Positions 41,694-50,421 of a stretch of 64,000 nt of DNA are shown here, one piece after another. The position numbers and the translations under genes were made by a program. The notes beneath the pieces are model-generated. The model ran no database searches and had not been told where the DNA came from. It saw nothing but the letters and a program-made list of their open reading frames with translations. This DNA comes from Microbacterium sp. MYb54. Its GTDB lineage: Bacteria > Actinomycetota > Actinomycetes > Actinomycetales > Microbacteriaceae. Position 1 is the stretch's first letter. Each line of letters begins with the position of its first letter. The stretch covers positions 1 through 64,000 of the forward strand of contig NZ_PCPA01000018.1 of NCBI RefSeq assembly GCF_002979515.1. The letters run 5' to 3'.

Positions 41694-42311
41694 TCAGCGC
41701 CGCGAGCCGAAGAGACTTCCTCGTCGCCGCCCCGTCGGCTTGAGCACGCGGCGCATGTAGACCGTTCCGAGGTCGCGGCCGAACTTGTACCCGACTCGTC
41801 CCATCCGTCCTGCCTCGACGAAACCGAGCTTCTCGTGCAGTCGGATCGAAGCCTCCGCACCGTGGTCGCTGATGACGGCGACCATCTCACGCAGACCGAT
41901 CTGCTCGCACTCGTCGATGAGTGCCTGAAGCAGGGCCGCACCGAGCCCCTTGCCGCCCGCGCCGGGACCGAGGTAGATCGAGTCCTCGACCGTGTACTTG
42001 TAGGCGTTCTTCCCCGCCCAGGGCTGCGCGAGCGCGTACCCGATGACCGCACCACCCGATGAAGCGGCCACGAGGAACGGCAGCTCCAGGCGAGTGAGCA
42101 GAGCGTACTTGTCACGCCAGTACGGGATGCTGCTGCGCCGCTCATCGAGCGTCACAGCCGAGTTGCTCACGAAGTGGTTGTAGATCTCCCGCACGTGGGG
42201 CAGGTCTGCGGGCCGGACGGCGCGAATCGTGTACGAGAAGATCTCGGGCGCTGGTGCCGGCCGCAGGTGGCGCGGCAGAACGCGGCGACGGTCCCCCGGC
42301 TCGAACTGCAT
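41694..42311 (-). CDS. GNAT N-acetyltransferase, phosphinothricin-acetyltransferase-like
   Basis: 205 residues. The acetyl-CoA loop GPGAGGKGLGAAL lies near 113-125, with the YTVEDSIYLGP strand before it and SIRLHEKLGFVEAGRMGRVGYKFGRDLGTVYMRRVL after, a pattern shared with Pat/Bar-type acetyltransferases. YNHFVSNSAVTLDE near the start supports that group, whose natural substrates vary. Downstream partner of ung with four bases between. Confidence 0.85.
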   Translation of the reverse strand: MQFEPGDRRRVLPRHLRPAPAPEIFSYTIRAVRPADLPHVREIYNHFVSNSAVTLDERRSSIPYWRDKYALLTRLELPFLVAASSGGAVIGYALAQPWAGKNAYKYTVEDSIYLGPGAGGKGLGAALLQALIDECEQIGLREMVAVISDHGAEASIRLHEKLGFVEAGRMGRVGYKFGRDLGTVYMRRVLKPTGRRRGSLFGSRR

Positions 42312-42315
42312 GCGC

Positions 42316-43029
42316 TCAGCTTAGAGAGGGAGCGGCTTCGCCTTCCACCCGCCAGTCCACCGGATCTGCACCTTGTTCTTCGAGCAGGGCGTTCGCCCGG
42401 GAGAACGGCTGGGATCCGAAGAAGCCGCGACGAGCTGAGAGCGGAGACGGATGCGCCGAGGAGATCACGGGCGTCTCGCCGAGCAGCGGCTGCAGGTTCG
42501 CCGCATCCTTGCCCCAGAGGATCGCGACGAGCGGCTGATCGCGGTCGACGAGTGTGCGGATCGCGAGCTCGGTGACCTGCTCCCAACCCCAGCCGCGGTG
42601 CGATGCGGCAGCACCTGGGCGCACGGTGAGCACGCGGTTGAGCAGGAGGACGCCCTGATCGCTCCACGCGGTGAGATCGCCGTGCGGCGCGGGCGGGATG
42701 CCGAGGTCGCTCTCCCGCTCCTTGTAGATGTTCGAGAGACTGCGCGGCAGCGGACGCACCTCGCGATCGACCGCGAACGACAGGCCGATGGGATGCCCGG
42801 GCGTGGGGTACGGGTCCTGTCCGATGATCAGCACCCGCACGTCGGACAGCGGCCGCTGGAAGGCTCTGAGCACGTTCCCGCCGGCCGGCAGGTAACCGTG
42901 CCCTGCCTCCTGCTCGGCGCGGAGCCGTTCACCGAGAGCCGTGATCGTCTCCTGGGCAGGAGCAAGCGCCTCAGCCCAACCGGGATCGATCAGCCCGTCT
43001 TCTGCGAGCTGTGCGAGAGTCTGCGCCAT
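42316..43029 (-). CDS. ung: Uracil-DNA glycosylase (family 1)
   Basis: 237 residues, full length. The water-activating loop [10 protein letters not shown] (Asp72 as catalytic base), the uracil-binding [12 protein letters not shown], and the DNA-intercalation loop [13 protein letters not shown] with the essential His near 196 are intact. It removes uracil from DNA to start base excision repair. Lies between SDR (two bases) and GNAT (four bases), so the three are one operon. The frame is open far upstream, but only as antisense of the SDR and metY genes. Confidence 0.95.
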   Translation of the reverse strand: MAQTLAQLAEDGLIDPGWAEALAPAQETITALGERLRAEQEAGHGYLPAGGNVLRAFQRPLSDVRVLIIGQDPYPTPGHPIGLSFAVDREVRPLPRSLSNIYKERESDLGIPPAPHGDLTAWSDQGVLLLNRVLTVRPGAAASHRGWGWEQVTELAIRTLVDRDQPLVAILWGKDAANLQPLLGETPVISSAHPSPLSARRGFFGSQPFSRANALLEEQGADPVDWRVEGEAAPSLS

Positions 43030-43031
43030 CG

Positions 43032-43814
43032 TCAGTCGATGGAGCGCACTCGCAGCGGACCGCGGGCGAGCAGATGCTGTGCCGACTGCGCGACCGGCCG
43101 CATCGTGATCAGGTCGAGGTTCACGTGCCCAGGGGACTCGAGAGCGTACGCGATCACATCGGCGACGTCGTCTGCCACGAGTGGGGCGTCGACACCCGAG
43201 TACACGGCCTCGGCGGCGACGGCATCCCCACCCAGACGGTTGAGCGTGAACTCCTCGGTGTGCACCATCCCCGGAGCCACCTCGACGACGCGGATCGGCT
43301 CGCCGTTGAGCTCTTGTCGGAGAACCTTCACCAGCATCCCCTCCGCGGCCTTCGCGGCGTTGTAGCCCGCGCCCCCGGCATACGCCGTCTGCGCGGCAGT
43401 GGAGGTGACGAAGATCGTGTCGGCATGACCGTCCGCCTCGGCCGCTCGACGCAGCAGCGGAAGAAGGCCTGCCACGAGGCGCTGGCTCGCCAGGACGTTC
43501 GCATCGAACATCCACTGCCAGTCCTCGACCGAGGCATCCTCGATGCGGTCGGTCCCGCGGGCTCCTCCGGCCACCTGCACGAGAGCGTGGACCGGACCCG
43601 ACCTGTCGAGTTCCCGCACGAGCGCCTCGACGGCTGCGGCATCCGTCAGGTCGCAGGCGATGGCCGAGGCTCCGGTCTCCGCGGCGAGAGCGGACAGCCG
43701 ATCCTCCCGCCGCGCCACCCCCACGACGTCCCATCCCCGGGCACGGAGCGCACGCACCGTCGCCGCGCCGATGCCCGAACTCGCACCTGTCACCACTGCA
43801 CGTCTGTTCACCAT
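43032..43814 (-). CDS. Short-chain dehydrogenase/reductase
   Basis: 260 residues. The cofactor motif TGASSGIG (9-16) is followed by ARRE, suggesting NADP. The N-V-L-A segment matches the NAG-type strand, and the catalytic Ser and Y-x3-K are in STAAQ...[15 protein letters not shown] closes the substrate loop. Similar to the serine 3-dehydrogenase or YdfG-like group, but the substrate cannot be told. GGAGG sits very close to ATG 43814; the GTG next to it is equally possible. Confidence 0.88.
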   Translation of the reverse strand: MVNRRAVVTGASSGIGAATVRALRARGWDVVGVARREDRLSALAAETGASAIACDLTDAAAVEALVRELDRSGPVHALVQVAGGARGTDRIEDASVEDWQWMFDANVLASQRLVAGLLPLLRRAAEADGHADTIFVTSTAAQTAYAGGAGYNAAKAAEGMLVKVLRQELNGEPIRVVEVAPGMVHTEEFTLNRLGGDAVAAEAVYSGVDAPLVADDVADVIAYALESPGHVNLDLITMRPVAQSAQHLLARGPLRVRSID

Positions 43815-43930
43815 GCCTCCACCGTACGGCGTTCCCCACGGATTGCGGACTCCCCCACGGGGCTGTCGCGGATCGCTCAGCCGCGTGATTCCGGGGCTCC
43901 GCTCTGTTACGTCACATTTCCCGTCTGTTG

Positions 43931-43957
43931 TTGACAAGCACCGATATTCCGTACTGT
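43931..43957 (+). promoter_or_regulatory. Probable metY promoter
   Basis: TTGACA at 43931-43936 is a perfect -35; TACTGT at 43952-43957 is the best -10, with a 15-base spacer. The leader is about 45 bases and shows no riboswitch fold. Confidence 0.45.
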
Positions 43958-44009
43958 CGCTGGAACGGCATCCGCCACCCGACCTTCCGACCACTCCTGG
44001 GGGAATCAC

Positions 44010-45332
44010 ATGTCCGCACCCGAGTCCTGGCGTTTCGAGACCAAGCAGATCCACTCGGGCGCTGCCCCCGACCCGGTCACCAAGGCGCGTGCCACGCCGA
44101 TCTACCAGACCACGTCGTACGTGTTCGACAGCGCAGACCACGCGGCGAACCTCTTCGCCCTGGCGGAGTTCGGCAACATCTACACCCGCATCCAGAACCC
44201 GACGCAGGATGTCCTGGAGCAGCGTCTCGCCGCGCTCGAAGGCGGCACCGGCGCTCTCGTGCTCGCCAGCGGTCAGGCGGCATCGACTTTCGCCGTGCTG
44301 AACATCGCCGAGGCGGGCGACCACTTCGTCGCCTCGAGCTCGATCTACGGCGGAACCTACAACCTCTTCAAGTACACGCTCGCGAAGCTCGGTATCGAGG
44401 TCACGTTCGTGGAGAACCAGGACGACGCCGAGGAGTGGCGCCGTGCGGTCCGCCCGAACACGAAGCTGTTCTTCGCGGAGACGATCGGCAACCCGCAGAT
44501 CAACATCCTCGACATCCGCACGGTGGCCGATGTCGCACACGAGAACGGTGTGCCGCTGATCGTCGACAACACGATCGCCACCCCGTACCTGATCCGTCCG
44601 TTCGAGTTCGGCGCCGACATCGTCGTGCACTCCGTCACCAAGTTCCTCGGCGGCCATGGCACCACCATCGGCGGCGCCATCATCGACGGCGGAAAGTTCG
44701 AGTGGTCGAAGAACGTCGACAAGTTCCCCGGCCTCACGGTTCCGGACCCGTCGTACCACGGTGCCAGCTACACCGCCGCGGTCGGCGACCCGCTCGCCTA
44801 CATCATCAAGGCCCGCGTGCAGCTGCTGCGCGACCTCGGATCGGCCATCGCCCCGCAGAGCGCGTGGAACCTCATCCAGGGCATCGAGACGCTGTCGCTG
44901 CGCATCGAGCGCCACGTGCAGAACGCGCAGGAGATCGCGGAGTGGCTCGACAGCCGCGATGACGTCGCGACGGTCAACTACTCGGGCCTGCCCTCGTCGC
45001 CCTGGTACGCCAAGGCCAACGAGTACGCCCCCAAGGGCGTCGGCGCGGTGCTCTCCTTCGAGCTGAAGGGCGGTGTCGAAGCCGGTCGCGAGTTCGTGAA
45101 CAGCCTCTCGCTGTTCAGCCACCTCGCCAACATCGGTGACGTGCGCTCGCTCGTCATCCACCCGGCATCCACCACGCACGCGCAGCTCACGCCTGAGCAG
45201 CAGCTGACCGCCGGCGTCACGCCGGGGCTCGTGCGCCTCTCCGTCGGCATCGAGAACGTCGATGACCTCAAGGCCGACCTGGAGCAGGCTCTCGCAGCCG
45301 CACGCGCCGTGTCTGAGGCCGCTCGCGCCTGA
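44010..45332 (+). CDS. metY: O-acetylhomoserine/O-acetylserine sulfhydrylase
   Basis: 440 residues, PLP-dependent Cys/Met metabolism family. ATPIYQTTSYVF and NPTQDVLEQRLAALEGG open the protein; the PLP-binding lysine is Lys211 in HSVTKFLGGHG; a long MetY-specific insertion (residues about 225-260) separates it from shorter CGS/CBL relatives. HLANIGDVRSLVIHPASTTH is the C-terminal mark. It makes homocysteine directly from O-acetylhomoserine and sulfide. metX, which makes its substrate, lies downstream on the same strand. A clean terminator follows. Confidence 0.95.
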   Translation: MSAPESWRFETKQIHSGAAPDPVTKARATPIYQTTSYVFDSADHAANLFALAEFGNIYTRIQNPTQDVLEQRLAALEGGTGALVLASGQAASTFAVLNIAEAGDHFVASSSIYGGTYNLFKYTLAKLGIEVTFVENQDDAEEWRRAVRPNTKLFFAETIGNPQINILDIRTVADVAHENGVPLIVDNTIATPYLIRPFEFGADIVVHSVTKFLGGHGTTIGGAIIDGGKFEWSKNVDKFPGLTVPDPSYHGASYTAAVGDPLAYIIKARVQLLRDLGSAIAPQSAWNLIQGIETLSLRIERHVQNAQEIAEWLDSRDDVATVNYSGLPSSPWYAKANEYAPKGVGAVLSFELKGGVEAGREFVNSLSLFSHLANIGDVRSLVIHPASTTHAQLTPEQQLTAGVTPGLVRLSVGIENVDDLKADLEQALAAARAVSEAARA

Positions 45333-45344
45333 CCCGCTCGCACA

Positions 45345-45385
45345 GCGAAGATGCCCCGGAGCCTCTTGCTCCGGGGCATCTTCGC
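45345..45385 (+). terminator. Rho-independent terminator after metY
   Basis: GCGAAGATGCCCCGGAGC pairs over 18 bp with GCTCCGGGGCATCTTCGC around CTCTT. Confidence 0.88.
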
Positions 45386-45458
45386 GTGCGGGTGACGGCG
45401 TCACCCGGCCGACCCACAGGCGGTTCCATCGAGAATGGGATCCCGCCGTGAGGAGAGC

Positions 45459-46403
45459 ATGATCGACGTCGAACACCGACCGCCGCGCGTCCGGCGACCC
45501 AGGACCGCCACCGCCCGATGGCTCGCCGTCGCCAGCGTCGTGCTGCTGCTCGTCGTGGCCTGCGGTTGGATCCCCGGGATCGTGGGCACGGCTGTCGCGG
45601 CCGCACTCCCCTGGCTCGGTCTCGTCGTTCTCGCGCTGTTGGTCGTCGCGCTGTTCTTCGCGCGCCGAGTGATCGTCCTCATCCTGGTCCCCGCCCTCCT
45701 GTGGATCCTCGCGATGGCACCGGCGCTTCCCGGCCTTCCCGGTCAGACGAGCTCGGAGTCGGCATCCGCGTCCGAGCTGACCGTCGTGAGCCAGAACGTG
45801 CGCGCCCGATCCGGCGGGGCCGCGGAGTCTGCGGCCGCGCTCGCGCAGAGCGATGCCGACGTCATCGCCCTCGTCGAGCTCGACGGAGACAGCCTCTCCG
45901 CGGCGCAGGACGCCCTCGCGGCCGAATACCCGCACTCGTACACGGTGGGAACCGTCGGCGTCTGGAGCCGGTATCCGCTCGCGAACGCCGAGCCGCTCAC
46001 GCTGGGGCTCAGCTGGAAGCGCGCTCTCCGGGTCGAGGTGCAGGCTCCGTCGGCTCCGGTCGCGGTGTACGTGCTGCATGCGGCATCGGTGCGGCCAGGA
46101 CATCAGCAGGACCGCGACACGATGCTGAGCGGCATAGCGGAACAGGTCGCCGCCGATCCCGCGGAATCTCTCATCGCCGTCGGCGACTTCAACGCGCCGT
46201 CGACCGATCCGAGTCTGGCCGCCTTGCGTGCGGAGGCGGACTGGGTGCGGCCGACCGATGGGACCCTCGGATTCACCTGGCCCGTCGCCTTTCCCCTCGT
46301 GCGGATCGACCAGGTCTTCGTGCGCGGGCTCGATGTCATCACCTCGGACACGATGCGCGCCGGGAACAGCGACCATCTCGCCACCCTGACTCGAGTGCGC
46401 TGA
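45459..46403 (+). CDS. Membrane-anchored endonuclease/exonuclease/phosphatase-family protein
   Basis: 314 residues: three N-terminal helices (about 23-45, 52-72, 75-95) then a cytosolic or periplasmic EEP domain (about 110-314). The fold's marks are VVSQNVRARSGG (for the QNV/metal Asn), VIALVELDG (metal Glu), VGDFNAPSTDPS and SDHLATL (His acid/base). Such proteins cut nucleic acids, phosphoinositides or sphingolipids; the substrate is unclear. AGGAG is placed well before ATG 45459. It interrupts the metY-metX pair and has its own terminators on both sides. Confidence 0.85.
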   Translation: MIDVEHRPPRVRRPRTATARWLAVASVVLLLVVACGWIPGIVGTAVAAALPWLGLVVLALLVVALFFARRVIVLILVPALLWILAMAPALPGLPGQTSSESASASELTVVSQNVRARSGGAAESAAALAQSDADVIALVELDGDSLSAAQDALAAEYPHSYTVGTVGVWSRYPLANAEPLTLGLSWKRALRVEVQAPSAPVAVYVLHAASVRPGHQQDRDTMLSGIAEQVAADPAESLIAVGDFNAPSTDPSLAALRAEADWVRPTDGTLGFTWPVAFPLVRIDQVFVRGLDVITSDTMRAGNSDHLATLTRVR

Positions 46404-46450
46404 CCCGGACTGCGTCGGCCCGAGTGCGCAGAATCCGACTTCTCGATCGG

Positions 46451-46468
46451 CCGGCTCCGCAGAGCCGG
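46451..46468 (+). terminator. Short hairpin after the EEP gene
   Basis: CCGGCTC and GAGCCGG around CGCA, 48 bases after the EEP stop and 60 before metX. Confidence 0.5.
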
Positions 46469-46527
46469 AACGGACATCGGGTCGTAACCTGCCACCGGTG
46501 GGTCCTGGACCACGCGACAATGGAAGC

Positions 46528-47733
46528 ATGGACTGGCAGACGACCTCCGAGGACACGGTGCCGTCGGCACCCGTGACGGAGGCCGACGTGCGGCTGCTCC
46601 GTGCCCGCCCACCGGCGACCGGTGCGTGGCGCGACGGCGACCCGGTCGGGGGCAGGCGCTTCGCCGCATTCGGCTCCTTCGCCACCGAGAGCGGGGCGGA
46701 GCTTCCCGGCATCCGCATCGCCTACGAGTCCTGGGGCCAGCTGAACACCGCCCGCGACAACGCCATCCTGGTGCTGCACGCGCTCACCGGCGACAGCCAT
46801 GTGCGCGGCGCCGCAGGGGCAGGTCACCCGACCGTGGGCTGGTGGGAGGACATCACCGGCCCCGGCGCCCCTCTCGACACGGATCGATGGTTCGTGATCG
46901 CACCGAACATGCTGGGCGGCTGCCAGGGGTCAACGGGACCGGCGAGCGTCGCCCCCGACGGCTACGAATGGGCATCGCGCTTTCCCTACCTCACCATCCG
47001 CGATCAGGTCGCGGCACAGGTCGGGCTCGCGGACGCTCTCGGCATCGGCAGCTGGGCCGCGGTCATCGGCGGATCGATGGGCGGCATGCACGCCCTGGAG
47101 TGGGCGGCGACACATCCCGACCGTGTGCAGCGGCTCGCCGTCCTCTCTTCTCCCCCGGTGACGACCGCCGACCAGATCGCCTTGAACACGGTGCAGCTGG
47201 AGACGATCCGGATGGACCCGCGGTTCCAGGGCGGCGAGTACTACGACCTCGGCGACGGCGACGGTCCGCATCGAGGCCTGGCGCTGGCACGTCGGATGGC
47301 GCTGCTGAACTACCGCAGCCCGATCGAGCTCAACCAGCGCTTCCAGCGGTCGTGGCAGTCGGATGTGTCGCCACTCGGACACGGCGGACGCTTCGCGGTC
47401 GAGTCGTACCTCGACTTCCACGGCAACAAGTTCACGCGTCGCTTCGACGCCAACAGCTACATCACGCTCGTCGAGGCCATGAACTCGCACGATGTCGGCC
47501 GCGGACGCGGCGGCGTCGAAGAGGCGCTGCACGCGGTCACGGCCACGACGCTCGTGCTCGGCATCGACAGCGACCGTCTGTTCCCGGTCGACGGGCAGCA
47601 GCGCATCGCTCGCAGCATCCCGAACGTGATCGACGGCGAAGCTGTGGTCGTCACCAGCGACTTCGGGCATGACGGCTTCCTCATCGAGACCGAGGCCGTC
47701 GGCTCGAACCTCCGGCGGCTGCTCGAGAGCTGA
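46528..47733 (+). CDS. metX: Homoserine O-acetyltransferase
   Basis: 401 residues, alpha/beta-hydrolase-fold acyltransferase. The nucleophile Ser183 is in GGSMGGMHALEWA; ALTGDSHVRG, NMLGGCQGSTGP and RFDANSYITLVEAMNSHDV are MetX marks; GIDSDRLFPV and SDFGHDGFLIE carry the Asp and His. It acetylates homoserine with acetyl-CoA, feeding metY. Start ATG at 46528; convergent with the NUDIX gene. Confidence 0.95.
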   Translation: MDWQTTSEDTVPSAPVTEADVRLLRARPPATGAWRDGDPVGGRRFAAFGSFATESGAELPGIRIAYESWGQLNTARDNAILVLHALTGDSHVRGAAGAGHPTVGWWEDITGPGAPLDTDRWFVIAPNMLGGCQGSTGPASVAPDGYEWASRFPYLTIRDQVAAQVGLADALGIGSWAAVIGGSMGGMHALEWAATHPDRVQRLAVLSSPPVTTADQIALNTVQLETIRMDPRFQGGEYYDLGDGDGPHRGLALARRMALLNYRSPIELNQRFQRSWQSDVSPLGHGGRFAVESYLDFHGNKFTRRFDANSYITLVEAMNSHDVGRGRGGVEEALHAVTATTLVLGIDSDRLFPVDGQQRIARSIPNVIDGEAVVVTSDFGHDGFLIETEAVGSNLRRLLES

Positions 47734-47748
47734 GCGGCGACGCTCAGC
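47729..47748. terminator. Hairpin between metX and the NUDIX gene
   Basis: GCTGAGCG-GCGA-CGCTCAGC, perfect 8-bp stem spanning both convergent stop codons (47733 and 47744). Confidence 0.5.
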
Positions 47749-48355
47749 CGGCGATGAACCGCCACGGCAGCGCGCCCGCTTCGAGACGCCCCTGCTTCCA
47801 GGCGAAGTCGCGACCGGCGGCTGTGTCGAGCACTCGAGTCTGGAACAGCTGTGCCGCGCCACCGGAGGAGAGAGCGGATGCCAGGTCGGTGAAGGCGGTG
47901 AGCTGGTGCAGCGTGATCCAGGTCGGCGGATAGAGCATCCACTCCCCCGCTCCGTGCCGAGCCAGCGCCTCGGACGGCGTCACCCAGGCGATCTCCGCCA
48001 CCTCATCCGCGCTGGGCGATGGCTCGTCGTCCGGCGCCTCCGCCAGGAAGAACCAGGTGCGGATGCGTGTCGGCGCCTCGATCGGCGGCTGCCACTCGGA
48101 CAGCACCACGAGGCCGTCGACCACGAGCCCCACCTCCTCGAAGGTCTCCCTGATCGCCGCCCGACGGGCATCCTCGCCCTCCGAGGCGCGATCGCGGCGG
48201 TCACCGGATTCGACCTTGCCACCGGGGAAGACCCAGGCGCCGGCGAAAGAGCCACGATCGGGTCGACGGATCACCAAGACCTCGAAACCGGGATCCGCGG
48301 CACGCAGCAGCACGACGGTACCGGCGACAGGCAGGGAGTGTTCAGGGGCGTCCAC
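47744..48355 (-). CDS. NUDIX hydrolase
   Basis: 203 residues. The Nudix helix is present as FPGGKVESGD followed by RETFEEVGL, but with about nine extra residues (RRDRASEGEDARR) between, a layout seen in NUDT19-like family members. GTG start at 48355. The C-terminal half (about 120-200) has a WMLYPPTWITLHQL segment of that group, so it may cut CoA or a related diphosphate. Substrate not established. Confidence 0.85.
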   Translation of the reverse strand: MDAPEHSLPVAGTVVLLRAADPGFEVLVIRRPDRGSFAGAWVFPGGKVESGDRRDRASEGEDARRAAIRETFEEVGLVVDGLVVLSEWQPPIEAPTRIRTWFFLAEAPDDEPSPSADEVAEIAWVTPSEALARHGAGEWMLYPPTWITLHQLTAFTDLASALSSGGAAQLFQTRVLDTAAGRDFAWKQGRLEAGALPWRFIAG

Positions 48356-48364
48356 CCCGTCACT

Positions 48365-49594
48365 CTACGACGCGACGAGAGCGGCTGCAGCGGGGCGACG
48401 AGCCTCGAGGCGATATGACAGCAGTGCGATGAGCAGGCCGGCGGCGGCCAGTACCGCTCCCGCCCACGCGGGCGCGGTGAAGCCCCAGCCGACGGAGATC
48501 ACGACACCTCCGAGGAAGGCACCGAGACTGTTCCCGATGTTCAGGGCGGAGTGGTTCATCGCCGCTGCGATCGACTGGTTGTCGCCGGCCACGTCCATCA
48601 GGCGCGTCTGGATCGTCGGACTCAACACGGACGAGACGAACCCGACGACGAGCACCACCGCTCCCAGACTCACGATCCAGAACGACAGGAAGGCCAGCAG
48701 GGCGAAGACGAGCGTCATCGCAGCGAGCCCGAACAGCAGCGTTCGTCGCAGGTCGATGTCGGCGAGGTGCCCGCCGACCAGGTTGCCCGCGGTCATTCCG
48801 ATCCCCATCAGCACGAGGATGATCGGCACTGCCCATTCCGGTGACCCCGCGACCTCGGTCACCAGAGGCGCGATGTAGCTGTAGACCGCGAAGAAGCCGC
48901 CGAAGCCGATCGCACCGACGCCGAGCGTGAACCACACCTGAGGGATGCGGAAGACCCGCAGCTCCTGCCGCATCGTGCGGCCGGGGTCGCCGGGGTGCTC
49001 CGGGACGAACAGTGCGATGCAGACGGTCGCGAGGGCGAACACCAGCGCCACGACGGCGAAAGCGGCGCGCCAACCCCACTGCTGCCCGAGGAAGGTCCCC
49101 AGCGGCACGCCGACGACATTGGCGACGGTGAGCCCGGTGAGGATGAACGCCACGCCCTTGGCACGGTTGCCCGGCCCCATCACATCGGCGGCGACGAGTG
49201 CGCCGATGCCGAAGTAGGCGCCGTGCGGGAGCCCGGCGAGGAACCGTGACGCCGCGACGAGCTCGAACGTCGGCAGGAACACCGTCAACGCGTTGAACAC
49301 CGTCAAGGCGAGGGCGAGCACGATCATCACTCGATGCCGCGGGTAGCGCGCGACGAAGCCGGCGATGGTCGGTGCACCGACCACCACTCCGAGCGCGTAC
49401 AGCGAGATCAGCCAACCGGCTTGGCTCAGCGCATCTTCCTGGCTGGTCGCCCAGAGGGAGGGCAGCAGGTCGGCGGCGATGTTGGGCAGCAGGCCCATGA
49501 CCACGAATTCGGTCATGCCGATGCCGAAGCTGCCGATGGCGAGAGAGAGGAGCGCCCACTTCGCCGCACCCCTCGATTCAGTCGAGGGATTCAC
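48365..49594 (-). CDS. MFS exporter (DHA1, AraJ-like)
   Basis: 409 residues, twelve helices. SIGSFGIGMTEFVVMGLL near 15-35, GVVVGAPTIAGFVARYPRHR as the motif-A loop, and FLAGLPHGAYFGIGALVAADV are typical of the DHA1 arabinose/drug-exporter subgroup (AraJ, YdhP). It likely expels sugars or drugs by proton antiport. GTG start at 49594 with a weak ribosome site; the NUDIX gene follows nine bases on. Confidence 0.88.
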   Translation of the reverse strand: MNPSTESRGAAKWALLSLAIGSFGIGMTEFVVMGLLPNIAADLLPSLWATSQEDALSQAGWLISLYALGVVVGAPTIAGFVARYPRHRVMIVLALALTVFNALTVFLPTFELVAASRFLAGLPHGAYFGIGALVAADVMGPGNRAKGVAFILTGLTVANVVGVPLGTFLGQQWGWRAAFAVVALVFALATVCIALFVPEHPGDPGRTMRQELRVFRIPQVWFTLGVGAIGFGGFFAVYSYIAPLVTEVAGSPEWAVPIILVLMGIGMTAGNLVGGHLADIDLRRTLLFGLAAMTLVFALLAFLSFWIVSLGAVVLVVGFVSSVLSPTIQTRLMDVAGDNQSIAAAMNHSALNIGNSLGAFLGGVVISVGWGFTAPAWAGAVLAAAGLLIALLSYRLEARRPAAAALVAS

Positions 49595-49603
49595 CGGATC
49601 AGC

Positions 49604-50080
49604 TTAGCGGCCGTCGGACTCCTCGATCGCGCGCCCCGTGCGGTCGCGCCTCATGAAGACATCCACGTCATCCTGGGTCTCGACGACGAACCCGTGGCGC
49701 TCGTAGAGCCCGCGTGCCGGACTGCCCTGGAGCACGTTGAGCCTGTACATCACAGCGTCGTCGAGGAGGATCGCCAGGATGCGACTGCCGACACCGCGCC
49801 CCTGGTAAGAGGTCGCGATGTAGAAGTGCTCCAGCCAGCAGGCATCGCCGTCCGGACGGATGGCGACTGAGCCGACATCGGCCCCGTCCACGACGATGAT
49901 CCGGGTGTCGGCCGGCTCGAACGCATCACGGAACCGCTGCCGGACACGGGTCTCGTCGTAACGCCCGAGCCGCTCCAGGTCGTCGCGGAGCACGTCGGCC
50001 CGCAACTCGGCGATCCACTCGACATCGTCGGCCGACGCCGGGCGGAGAGCGACCGCGACGGACGAACGGGGATCAGTCAC
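49604..50080 (-). CDS. GNAT-family N-acetyltransferase
   Basis: 158 residues. A clear acetyl-CoA loop YQGRGVGSRIL lies near 94-104, with RYDETRVRQRFRDAF and LEHFYIATSYQG before it and NVLQGSPARGLYERHGFV after. Substrate is unknown. The GTG at 50080 overlaps the stop of the thiamine-binding gene by eight bases, indicating co-translation. Confidence 0.85.
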   Translation of the reverse strand: MTDPRSSVAVALRPASADDVEWIAELRADVLRDDLERLGRYDETRVRQRFRDAFEPADTRIIVVDGADVGSVAIRPDGDACWLEHFYIATSYQGRGVGSRILAILLDDAVMYRLNVLQGSPARGLYERHGFVVETQDDVDVFMRRDRTGRAIEESDGR

Positions 50081-50417
50081 CGGACTGCTCGGGCGCCGAT
50101 TCCTCGATCGCCGCCTCCAGACGCTCGATCTTCGCGTCGAGCTCCCCGGAATACCCGGGGCGGATGTCGGCCTTGAGCACGAGCGAGACCCGCGACCCGA
50201 ACGGCATGACCGCCTCGGTCGCGCGCTTCACGACGTCCATCACCGTGTCCCAGTCGGGGCCCTCGATCTCGGTGAACATGCTCGTGGTGCGGTGCGGCAG
50301 TCCCGACTCACGTACGACGCGCACGGCAGCTGCCACCGCATCGTGCACGGAGGCGTCGGTGCGCTCTGTCCCTTCGGCCGGGATACCGCTCGGGGCGACG
50401 GAGAAGGCGATCAGCAT
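50073..50417 (-). CDS. Thiamine-binding protein (DUF77/MTH1187/YqgV family)
   Basis: 114 residues with the ferredoxin-like fold of the family: LIAFSVAPSGI at strand one, VRESGLPHRTTSMFTEIEGPDWDTVM in the centre (described in parts) and SRVSLVLKADIRPG. Relatives bind thiamine-type ligands and form tetramers. AGGAG with eight-base spacing marks the ATG. It comes just after the GT87 gene and before GNAT. Confidence 0.85.
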   Translation of the reverse strand: MLIAFSVAPSGIPAEGTERTDASVHDAVAAAVRVVRESGLPHRTTSMFTEIEGPDWDTVMDVVKRATEAVMPFGSRVSLVLKADIRPGYSGELDAKIERLEAAIEESAPEQSGD

Positions 50418-50421
50418 GGTT

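Noticed and set aside
43815-44009. SAM riboswitch upstream of metY
   Set aside because: The leader after the likely promoter is only about 45 bases and shows no multi-helix fold or SAM-class core.
43032-46718. A minus-strand open frame of over 1200 codons across metY and the EEP gene
   Set aside because: It is antisense to two well-supported genes; GC-rich codon use removes stops from the mirror frame. Only its last 260 codons (SDR gene) are real.
47744-48355. The long insertion in the Nudix box as a sign of a broken enzyme
   Set aside because: The same insertion is typical of NUDT19-like family members, so it is a subfamily trait.
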